The position numbers and the translations under genes were made by a program. From SSF53 sp036170535 (GTDB lineage Bacteria > Spirochaetota > Leptospiria > Leptospirales > Leptonemataceae): a stretch of DNA of 64,000 nucleotides. The DNA lies in contig JAVHPJ010000236.1 in assembly GCA_036170535.1 (NCBI GenBank), forward strand, positions 1 to 64,000. The letters are read 5' to 3'. Below the pieces are notes generated by a model, which was not told where the DNA came from, ran no database searches, and worked only from the letters and a program-made list of their open reading frames with translations. Below are positions 28,332 through 35,741 of the stretch, piece by piece. Numbering within the stretch: the stretch's first letter is position 1; every line of letters begins with the position of its first letter.

Positions 28332-30461
28332 TTATCCCGGAAACTCCGGATAATTAGGAATAAAGGCGGGCGCGCCGCAGATGCCGCGCGAGGCGGCCAT
28401 GCCGCCTTCCACGGCCGCTTCCGCCGAACCGCCGTTGACGCTTGATACCACCCAGTCGCCCGCGAGAAACAGATTCACAAATCCGGACTGGTCCGAACGG
28501 AGTCGGTACTGAATGCTGCCCGGCGTCGAAAGCACATAACGTTCGCTGGGATCGATATTGGCCCGCCAGTATTGATAATCAAAACGCTCATCGCCGCTGC
28601 GATTTTGCGGATCGACCAGATAGTTGAAGTCCAGGCCGGCCGGATTTTCCGGAGCGGCGAGATTGGGCCACAAGAGTCCGCTGTTCGCCTTGAGCCACGC
28701 CAGCGCCGCCTGCTTCACGCGTGCGTTCGCCTGCGCCGGGTAAGCCGGATCGTGTACAGGCGGAACCGGCGGACCTTCCATGGCGCCGCAGAGGTATTCC
28801 ACGCTGCGAACATTCAGCGCCGGCGGCCAGTTTTCCTGCGGCAATACATCCGACATTTCGCCCCATGTGTCAAATGGCTCAACATAAGTCGACAACATGG
28901 GCGGAACCGGATTATCAAAGCCGAATTGTGCAAAGGGCGCGTTCATCCAGATCTGACTCGCCAGGGTTTCCACAGTGGCGATTTCGGTCGTCATCTTGCG
29001 CCAGCGCTCGTCGGCCGCGATCAGCTCCGAACAAATGAACGGCAGGCCGGCCAGCGAGACGCCCAGCACGATCTGATCAAAATCGACGCCGTTCTGGAGG
29101 ATTACTTCGCCCACGTGATAATTGCACCACGCCGATTCGAAGTTCACGCCCTCGCGTTTGAGTTTTTCGCCGTCTTTGATTTGTTCCCAGCGCGGCTCGG
29201 ACGGCCAGGCCGGAAGATTTTTCACTGGAAATAGCGGATCGTATTCGGCGCGCACCAGATCAGCCTGGCGCTCCAGTTCGATCGCCGCAATCGTCTTGCC
29301 GGCCGGCGCGAGTTTTAAGTTGCGCACGCGGTGGAAAAAATTGAAGCGCACTCCGCGCGCCTTGAGCACTTCGTAAAGCGGCGTAAAAATCGTGTCGCCC
29401 ATGCCGGCTTTCATTTTCCACATTGGCGCGTCCTTGTAGTCCAGGACCATGCGCAAGAGTATCAGCATGCCCACGCCCGCCGCAAGCGATGCGTGCGCTT
29501 CATCCGTGCGTCCGCCGCGAAAGGCGAAGGCGAGCGAGTAGGCGGCGCGCACCGGAGCGGTCCAGGAGTTTTCTTTCAGTGCGCCGTTCTCAACAATCCA
29601 GTCCTTGAGGTTGCGATCATTGATTCGATCAAAGCCCTCGACGCCGTACGGAATCACGTCGCGCAAGAGACCCAGCGCCGCTGCGAGCGCAAAGTCCAGT
29701 CCCTGCCACAAGAACAGCGCCAGATCGTCTTTACGGGCGATTTTTTCCACAAACTCCGTATGAATCAACTCCTGGAGTTCTTCGAGAATCTTTTCAAGCA
29801 GGCGATACAACAGCGAGCTGCGATCCGGTCGGTCGTGGCGCAAGCGCCGGGCGATGCTCTCTGCGGCCGAAAGCGCTCCGGCGGATGCGTGATGGCCGGA
29901 AGCTGCGGCGGCCTCGCGAAAATCGGCGCTGTCCGCCGCAGCCGAAGGTTTTTCCAGTTCCGACTCAAAAATAGAACCACTGATCAAATGGCGGATAAAG
30001 TTAAGCAACGCTTCGAGATAGTCTAACGCGTCGATCAGCGTCTCGCCCTGGCCCGGCGCGCCCGGCGTTTTGGGAAACGGAAAACTGCGCGGAATCCATT
30101 TGACCCCGTTTTCCGCCGGCGCGTCCTGCATCAGGGTGATCACGCGCTGGGGCTCGAAGGCGTCGGTCCAGGACTGGAAGGGATTGCCCGGCTTCTTCTT
30201 CCACTCGGCGTAACAGGCTTGAATCATGTGGAAGGCGTTGTGATACCATCCGAGGAAAACATGAATGCCATGTTCGAGAATACGATCGCCGGCGTCGCGC
30301 TGGCGGCCGGCCGCGCCTTTGCCGCCCAGGCGCCAGCCCTGCTGGTAGACGGTCACTTCGTAGCGTTTGCGCAGGTCTGCGGTCGAGCTGAGATAAAATG
30401 CAGCGCTCATTGCGCCCAGACCTCCGCCAAGAACGGCGACCTTGATCCGACGTTGCGACAT
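28332..30461 (-). CDS. Large NAD(P)/FAD-dependent oxidoreductase (phytoene-desaturase-like), paralog 2
   Basis: A 709-residue homolog of the protein at 25186: VAVLGGGLGAMSAAFYL, YQQGWRLGGKGAAG, EHGIHVFLGWYHNAF, and the C-terminal GGSAEAAVEGGMAASRGICG. The start at ATG 30461 (MSQRRIKVAV) matches the paralog. The frame runs on upstream to 31286 but that part is antisense to two cyclic-nucleotide-binding genes. No ribosome site; a TTGACA box lies 36 bases before the ATG. It converges with the decarboxylase-like gene, three bases apart. Confidence 0.82.
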   Translation of the reverse strand: MSQRRIKVAVLGGGLGAMSAAFYLSSTADLRKRYEVTVYQQGWRLGGKGAAGRQRDAGDRILEHGIHVFLGWYHNAFHMIQACYAEWKKKPGNPFQSWTDAFEPQRVITLMQDAPAENGVKWIPRSFPFPKTPGAPGQGETLIDALDYLEALLNFIRHLISGSIFESELEKPSAAADSADFREAAAASGHHASAGALSAAESIARRLRHDRPDRSSLLYRLLEKILEELQELIHTEFVEKIARKDDLALFLWQGLDFALAAALGLLRDVIPYGVEGFDRINDRNLKDWIVENGALKENSWTAPVRAAYSLAFAFRGGRTDEAHASLAAGVGMLILLRMVLDYKDAPMWKMKAGMGDTIFTPLYEVLKARGVRFNFFHRVRNLKLAPAGKTIAAIELERQADLVRAEYDPLFPVKNLPAWPSEPRWEQIKDGEKLKREGVNFESAWCNYHVGEVILQNGVDFDQIVLGVSLAGLPFICSELIAADERWRKMTTEIATVETLASQIWMNAPFAQFGFDNPVPPMLSTYVEPFDTWGEMSDVLPQENWPPALNVRSVEYLCGAMEGPPVPPVHDPAYPAQANARVKQAALAWLKANSGLLWPNLAAPENPAGLDFNYLVDPQNRSGDERFDYQYWRANIDPSERYVLSTPGSIQYRLRSDQSGFVNLFLAGDWVVSSVNGGSAEAAVEGGMAASRGICGAPAFIPNYPEFPG

Positions 30462-30578
30462 GGCGCAGAGGGAATGTCGCGTCTGGCGACCTGTCAAGTG
30501 AAAGCGCCAGGGGTGCAAAAAGAATCGCGGAACGGATGAAAGACTTGTCAGGCTGGGTCGGCCCCTCCGGATTTCCCC

Positions 30579-31007
30579 ATGAACCCGAAGGTCCTTGATT
30601 TTGTGCAGCGCGTGGGCGCGCGGGACTTCACGGAGGGTCAGGTGCTGTTCCGCGAAGGCGACCTCCCGGACAATACCATGTACTTCATCCTCAGCGGCGA
30701 AGTCGGCATCTTCAAAAACCGACCGGGCGGCGAGCGCGAAATCAACCATCTCAGCGCGGGCGCATTTTTCGGCGAGATGGCGCTCGTGAATCAGCGTCCG
30801 CGCCTGGCGACGGCCCGGATTGCGTCCAGAGAAGCGCGGCTTGTGGTCCTCAATAAGGAAATCCTGATGAAGCTTGCGGGCGGCAGTCCTCAATTTTTGT
30901 TTAATTTGCTCAAGTATTCGGTAACGCGTCTGCTGGCGGCCGAAGACAAGCTCCAGCGCGTTAAAGAAGAAGTGCAGGGCGCGCGCAAGGATCGGGGCCT
31001 GCGTTGA
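30579..31007 (+). CDS. Cyclic nucleotide-binding domain protein 1
   Basis: A 142-residue stand-alone CAP_ED domain: FREGDLPDNTMYFILSGEVGIF, then FFGEMALVNQRPRLATARI, the phosphate-binding cassette with GE and an Arg near the usual place. There is no DNA-binding HTH; a short C-terminal amphipathic helix follows. It is presumably a signalling adaptor. A paralog starts 41 bases downstream, probably in the same operon. Confidence 0.88.
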   Translation: MNPKVLDFVQRVGARDFTEGQVLFREGDLPDNTMYFILSGEVGIFKNRPGGEREINHLSAGAFFGEMALVNQRPRLATARIASREARLVVLNKEILMKLAGGSPQFLFNLLKYSVTRLLAAEDKLQRVKEEVQGARKDRGLR

Positions 31008-31047
31008 GCGGCAGGCTGGCGAAGCTGCTTGAGTCGGAGGGTGGCGG

Positions 31048-31461
31048 ATGTCCCTGAATATATTCGAATACGTAAACAATCTCGCTGTTGACATTCGTAA
31101 AGAAGGCGATAGCGTTTTTGACCAGGGCGACGAATCCGATGGTCGCATGTATTTCGTCGCTGAGGGCGAACTGGCGGTCATTCGCGAAATCGACGGCGAG
31201 CCGCACGAATTGAACCGACTCAAAGAAGGCGCGTTTTTCGGAGAAATGGCGATCATAAGTCGCAGCAAGCGCACCGCGACCATCAAGGTCGTCTCGAAGA
31301 AGGCGAAACTTGGCTACCTTGACGAAGAAGTCTTCATGCGCATCGGACGGACGAATCCGGTGTTCCTCTACTCGCTGCTGAAGCTCGTAATCCAGCGCAT
31401 TGGCATGATCGAAGACCAGATTGACGAGGGCTTCCAGGAGCTTACGGCGCTGCGAAAATAG
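31048..31461 (+). CDS. Cyclic nucleotide-binding domain protein 2
   Basis: A 137-residue CAP_ED protein: FDQGDESDGRMYFVAEGELAVI, then FFGEMAIISRSKRTATIKVVSKK. The phosphate-binding cassette is GEMAIISRSKRTAT. No HTH. Start: ATG 31048 after GGAGGGTGGCGG. It has the same architecture as its upstream neighbour, so the pair probably arose by duplication and may work together. Confidence 0.88.
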   Translation: MSLNIFEYVNNLAVDIRKEGDSVFDQGDESDGRMYFVAEGELAVIREIDGEPHELNRLKEGAFFGEMAIISRSKRTATIKVVSKKAKLGYLDEEVFMRIGRTNPVFLYSLLKLVIQRIGMIEDQIDEGFQELTALRK

Positions 31462-31536
31462 CCAGCGGGCTTTTTTTTGGAAAAAATCGCCGGAGGCGGT
31501 AAAAAAACCGTGTCGCTTTCGCGGCGAAGCGTCTCA

Positions 31537-32817
31537 ATGTCCGGTATGGCGTTGACGGCAACGACTCCGGCGCAACCCCTCGAACGGTTCCATGCGGCAC
31601 GGAGGCGAACGCGAGCCCTCTTTGAGCTTCTAATGGAGGAGGCCTTCGACGCAAGGCCCATTGAGCTGCGCCATCCGATCCGTTTCTACGAAGGTCATAT
31701 CGCCGCCTTCAACGTAAACACGCTGTCGCTGGCCGGTCTTCTGCCCGCGCGACCGGAACCGACCCTCTCGGACCTGTTTGCACGCGGCATTGATCCCGAG
31801 ACGCCCGAAGAAGCGGCGCGCCTCGGCATCGCGCGGTGGCCGGAACGCCCGCATGTGGCGGAGTACGTCGCTCGCGCGGATGAGCAGGTTGCGCGGATCA
31901 TCGCGGAACATCCGGAGCATTTCGCCGTCTTCACCTGCATTGAGCACGAAGAAATGCACCAGGAGACGCTGCTGTACCTGCTGTTGCAGGCGCCGCACTC
32001 GCTCAAGCGACGCCCGCCTGGTTACGCGCCGGAACTTTTGCAAAACACCGTTCCGACGCCGCCGTCCTTGCGGTACGTGGCGATTCCGGGCGGGACGCAG
32101 GCGCTCGGCTCTGCTGCCGCGTCCGGGCCTGGCCCCGGCGCCTTTGGCTGGGACAACGAATTCGGGTCCCTGGATGAGTTCGTCGGCGACTTTGCACTGG
32201 CGACGCGCAAACTGACTAACGCGGACCTGCTCGCTTTTGTCAACGCGGGCGCTTACAACGATCCACGCTGGTGGTCGGAAGCGGCGTTTGCGCACATTCA
32301 AACGCGCCCCGCCCCGCCGTTCTGGCGCCAGCGCGACGGCGCCTGGTTTTTGCGGACTTTGTTTGAGGACGCTCCGCTTCCGCTGGCCGGGCCGGCGCTG
32401 GTAAGTTTTTTCGAAGCGCAAGCGCTGGCGAAATTTTTCGACGCTCGTTTGCCCACGGAGGCGGAATGGCTGCGCGCCGTCCGGACCGGCGGCGATGCGC
32501 CCATAAGCGGCGCGTGCGATTTTCAGTCGCTCGATTCGCTGCCGGTCGGCCGCGCCGATGCGCCGCGCGATGCGCGCGGCGTGGAGGAGCAAATCGGCAA
32601 TGCTTGGGAATGGACTGCGAGTCCGTTCGCGCCCTTTCCCGGTTTCGCCGCGCGCTCGTATTATCCGGGCTACTCCGCGGATTTTTTTGACAATCGGCAC
32701 TTTGTCGTGAAAGGCGCGTCGGTGTATACGGCGCGCGGTCTGATTCGGACCGGGTTTCGCAATTGGTATCGGGACATGTACCCGTATGCGCTCACCGGCG
32801 TGCGACTGGCGCGCTGA
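31537..32817 (+). CDS. egtB: Ergothioneine biosynthesis protein EgtB (iron-dependent sulfoxide synthase)
   Basis: A 426-residue protein. The DinB-like N-terminal domain carries the iron ligands: His in RFYEGHIAAFN and the pair in EHEEMHQETL. The C-terminal FGE-sulfatase-type domain ends in NWYRDMYPYALTGVRLAR. EgtB joins a cysteine-type thiol to trimethylhistidine using O2. Start uncertain: ATG 31537 or 31546, with GTG 31510 upstream; GGAGG at 31492 is rather far from all of them. egtD follows after 45 bases, so the pair forms a two-gene pathway. The final C-S lyase is not in the window. Confidence 0.92.
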   Translation: MSGMALTATTPAQPLERFHAARRRTRALFELLMEEAFDARPIELRHPIRFYEGHIAAFNVNTLSLAGLLPARPEPTLSDLFARGIDPETPEEAARLGIARWPERPHVAEYVARADEQVARIIAEHPEHFAVFTCIEHEEMHQETLLYLLLQAPHSLKRRPPGYAPELLQNTVPTPPSLRYVAIPGGTQALGSAAASGPGPGAFGWDNEFGSLDEFVGDFALATRKLTNADLLAFVNAGAYNDPRWWSEAAFAHIQTRPAPPFWRQRDGAWFLRTLFEDAPLPLAGPALVSFFEAQALAKFFDARLPTEAEWLRAVRTGGDAPISGACDFQSLDSLPVGRADAPRDARGVEEQIGNAWEWTASPFAPFPGFAARSYYPGYSADFFDNRHFVVKGASVYTARGLIRTGFRNWYRDMYPYALTGVRLAR

Positions 32818-32862
32818 GGGCGCACGTGTACGGCGCCGCTTGCGCGCCGAGCGGAGATTCAA

Positions 32863-33822
32863 ATGCAACGCGTAGAAGAACGAAAATCAGACTCGCTGCT
32901 CGAACACGTTCGCGCCGGGTTAAGCGCAGAACCCAGGCAATTGTCGCCCGCCCTGTTTTACGACGATCTGGGCTCGCGGCTTTTTGACGCGATTTGCGAG
33001 CTGCCCTGGTATCCCATAACGCGCGCGGAGAAAACGCAACTCCGCGAACGCTCCGCTGAAATATTCGACCACGCCCTGGGCGCGCCCTTGCATATCGTCG
33101 AGTTGGGCCCGGGCAATGGCGAGAAACTGGACATATTGCTCGAAGCCCTCGCCGGTCGACAGGCGGAGATAAACGTCGGTCTGGTGGATATCTCCGCCGC
33201 GGCTCTGGAGACGGCTCGCGCGCGCATCGCGCCCCGCCCGGGCGTAACGGTGCAGACGCATACAGGGCTTTTCGCAGAAGGGCTCGCGGAACTCGCCGGC
33301 GAGCGGCCGTCGGACGCGCGCACCCTCGCCTTGTTTCTGGGCTCAAATATTGGGAACTTCACGCCGCCGGAGGCCGCGCAACTGCTGGCGGACATTCGCG
33401 GCAGTCTGGTCAGCGGCGATTTTCTGTTGATCGGCGCGGATCTGATCAAGGATCGGGAGGCCCTCGAACAGGCCTACGATGATCCGCTGGGACTTACGGC
33501 CGTCTTTAACAAAAACCTGCTCTTGCGTTTGAATCGAGAATTGGATGCGGATTTTGACCTTGCAAAGTTCCGTCATTGTGCGGTCTGGAACGCGGCCGAA
33601 AGCCGCGTAGAAATGCACCTGGTCAGCATTTTTGATCAGACCATCCGGATTAAATCGGGAGATTTCTCCGTCCCATTCCGGGCCGGCGAAGGCATCTGGA
33701 CGGAAAGTTCGCACAAGTACACGCCCGATTCCCTGGACCGGTTGCTCGAGCCGAGCGGTTTTGAGCCTGTGGAACGGTGGAGTGCGGACGGTTTTCTGAG
33801 CGCGTTGTACCGCGCCGCGTGA
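32863..33822 (+). CDS. egtD: L-histidine N-alpha-methyltransferase EgtD
   Basis: A 319-residue SAM-dependent methyltransferase. The family start LSPALFYDDLGSRLFDAICE and the SAM loop VELGPGNGEKLD are both present, as are FLGSNIGNF and YDDPLGLTAVFNKNLL, which characterise EgtD. It trimethylates histidine to hercynine, the substrate of EgtB encoded just upstream. Start: ATG 32863 after GGAG. It acts in the cytoplasm; the product ergothioneine is an antioxidant thiol. Confidence 0.95.
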   Translation: MQRVEERKSDSLLEHVRAGLSAEPRQLSPALFYDDLGSRLFDAICELPWYPITRAEKTQLRERSAEIFDHALGAPLHIVELGPGNGEKLDILLEALAGRQAEINVGLVDISAAALETARARIAPRPGVTVQTHTGLFAEGLAELAGERPSDARTLALFLGSNIGNFTPPEAAQLLADIRGSLVSGDFLLIGADLIKDREALEQAYDDPLGLTAVFNKNLLLRLNRELDADFDLAKFRHCAVWNAAESRVEMHLVSIFDQTIRIKSGDFSVPFRAGEGIWTESSHKYTPDSLDRLLEPSGFEPVERWSADGFLSALYRAA

Positions 33823-33867
33823 GTTTCCGATCCGCCAACGCCAATTCCAGGCGGAGCGAAACACGGC

Positions 33868-34251
33868 ATGACCGCTCTCATTCTTGAAGATGATACGGAT
33901 TGCGCGCAACTGCTATCGCGCATAGTCACCGAGGAAGGCTATGCGCCCGTGGTCTGCGCGCGCGCCGCAGACGCGATCAACGCCTTCGACGCCCATAAGC
34001 CCGAGCTCTTGCTGCTCGATATCGGCCTGCCCGGCGCGCAGGACGGCTATTACGCGCTGCGGCGCCTGCGCGCGCGACACGAGGCATTGAAGGACGGCCT
34101 CCAGCGAATTTTTCTCATGGTCTCCGCGCGCGATAACTACGGCGACATCGAGGCGGCCGTGGACTTTGGCGCCGATGGCTACATCACCAAGCCGTTCACC
34201 AAAACGGAAGTCCAGCTGAAGATTCGCGAAATTAAGATGCGTCGCGAATAA
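33868..34251 (+). CDS. Single-domain response regulator
   Basis: A 127-residue receiver-only protein: acidic residues in LEDDTD, phospho-acceptor Asp in LLLLDIGLPGA, Ser in MVSARD and Lys in YITKPFTK. No output domain. Start: ATG 33868; GGCGGAG lies about 14 bases upstream. No kinase is adjacent. It is only 45 bases from egtD, but I see no functional link. Confidence 0.88.
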   Translation: MTALILEDDTDCAQLLSRIVTEEGYAPVVCARAADAINAFDAHKPELLLLDIGLPGAQDGYYALRRLRARHEALKDGLQRIFLMVSARDNYGDIEAAVDFGADGYITKPFTKTEVQLKIREIKMRRE

Positions 34252-34302
34252 GCGACGCGGGCTTGACACAAGGCTTGCGCTGCCATTTCTGTTGCACAAG
34301 TC

Positions 34303-35706
34303 ATGCAACTGGAATTTTACGGCGCAACCGGCACAGTAACGGGTTCTCTCCATAGAGTGATCGCAGGCGACCTGTCCATTCTCCTCGACTGCGGACTTTA
34401 CCAGGGCAAACGTACCGAATCGCTTGAGCGAAACCGCAACCTGCCCGACTTTGCTGTCGCCGCAGATTGCGCAATTCTCAGTCATGCGCACATCGATCAC
34501 TGCGGGAATTTGCCGAATCTCGTTAAGCAAGGCTTCGCGGGCAACGTCTACATGACGCCGGCCACGCGCGACATCGCGGCCTTGATGCTCCAGGACAGCG
34601 CGCACATTCAGGAACAGGACGTATTATTTCTGGGCCGTCGCGCGCAAAAAAAAGGTCAGACGGAAACCTATGAGCCGCTGTATACCGTAAAAGATGCGAT
34701 TCGCTCGCTGGATTCTTTTGTCAGCGTGGCTTATGGACGAACGTTTGCGTTAAACAAGCGCGTCACATTTACATTTTACGACGCCGGTCATATTCTTGGC
34801 TCCGCCATGACTTTGCTCGCGGAAAAAACCGGCCACGAAACGCGCGGCCTCTTGTTCACCGGCGATCTGGGGCGCAGTAATATGCCGATCCTGCGCGATC
34901 CGGAACTGCCGGACGGCGCGGATTATCTGATCATCGAATCGACCTACGGCGATCGCCTGCATGAGCCGCGCGAGTCGATGGATGAAATGCTGGCGGAAGA
35001 AATTGAGCGGATTGTCCGCACGCGCGGAAAATTGTACATTCCCTCTTTTTCTCTGGAGCGCGCCCAGGAAATATTGTTGTCCATTCACCAACTCGAGCGC
35101 AGCGGTCGCATACCAGCCTTGCCCGTTTATCTGGATTCCCCGCTTGCGATTGCAGTGACGGACGTGTTTCGGCTGCATCCCGAGTGCTTCGACGGCGAAT
35201 TGACGCAACTTATTGAGAACCGAAATCTGCCGTTTTTTACAGAGCGATTAGTCAAGGTTCACGATGCAAAGGAGAGTCGACGTATCATGCAGCTCGACGA
35301 GGCCGCCGTGATCATCGCCGGGTCCGGCATGTGCGAAAGCGGTCGTATACGGCATCATCTGGCCTACGGCCTCGGCGATGTGCGCAATACAGTGGCTCTC
35401 GTGGGTTTCCAGGCGCCGTTCACGCTGGGACGAAAACTAAAGGAAGGGCAAAATCCCGTGCGGATTCTGGGCGAGGAGATTGAGACGCGTGCGCGCATCG
35501 TGAGTCTCGAAGGCTTCAGCGCGCACGCGGATCGCAACGATCTGATTTCCTTTGTGGAGCGGCTCACGAACAAACGCGAACTGCGCAAGATTTTCCTGGT
35601 GCACGGCGAAAGGGCTGCACAGGAAGACCTGCGAGATGCGCTCCGGGAACGCGGCATTCGCGAGGTGCATATCCCGGAACAGGGCGACGCATTTGATCTG
35701 AACTGA
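34303..35706 (+). CDS. MBL-fold beta-CASP RNase-like metallohydrolase
   Basis: A 467-residue protein of the CPSF-73/YSH1-like group of beta-CASP nucleases. Zinc motifs: HAHIDHCGNLP, GDLG in LLFTGDLGRSN, and the beta-CASP-specific STYGDR, PSFSLERAQEIL, GMCESGRIRHHL and the late His in GFSAHADRNDL. Such enzymes cut RNA as endo- or 5'-exonucleases. No ribosome site precedes ATG 34303; TTGACA lies 40 bases upstream, so a short leader or leaderless mRNA is possible. Confidence 0.92.
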   Translation: MQLEFYGATGTVTGSLHRVIAGDLSILLDCGLYQGKRTESLERNRNLPDFAVAADCAILSHAHIDHCGNLPNLVKQGFAGNVYMTPATRDIAALMLQDSAHIQEQDVLFLGRRAQKKGQTETYEPLYTVKDAIRSLDSFVSVAYGRTFALNKRVTFTFYDAGHILGSAMTLLAEKTGHETRGLLFTGDLGRSNMPILRDPELPDGADYLIIESTYGDRLHEPRESMDEMLAEEIERIVRTRGKLYIPSFSLERAQEILLSIHQLERSGRIPALPVYLDSPLAIAVTDVFRLHPECFDGELTQLIENRNLPFFTERLVKVHDAKESRRIMQLDEAAVIIAGSGMCESGRIRHHLAYGLGDVRNTVALVGFQAPFTLGRKLKEGQNPVRILGEEIETRARIVSLEGFSAHADRNDLISFVERLTNKRELRKIFLVHGERAAQEDLRDALRERGIREVHIPEQGDAFDLN

Positions 35707-35741
35707 CCCGGCCCGGCGGCGCGGGCTGCAGGAGAGTGGCG

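Noticed and set aside
30462..31286. Upstream extension of the second FAD oxidoreductase frame on the minus strand (would give 984 residues)
   Set aside because: It is antisense to two clear cyclic-nucleotide-binding genes and has no homology to the paralog, whose start matches ATG 30461.
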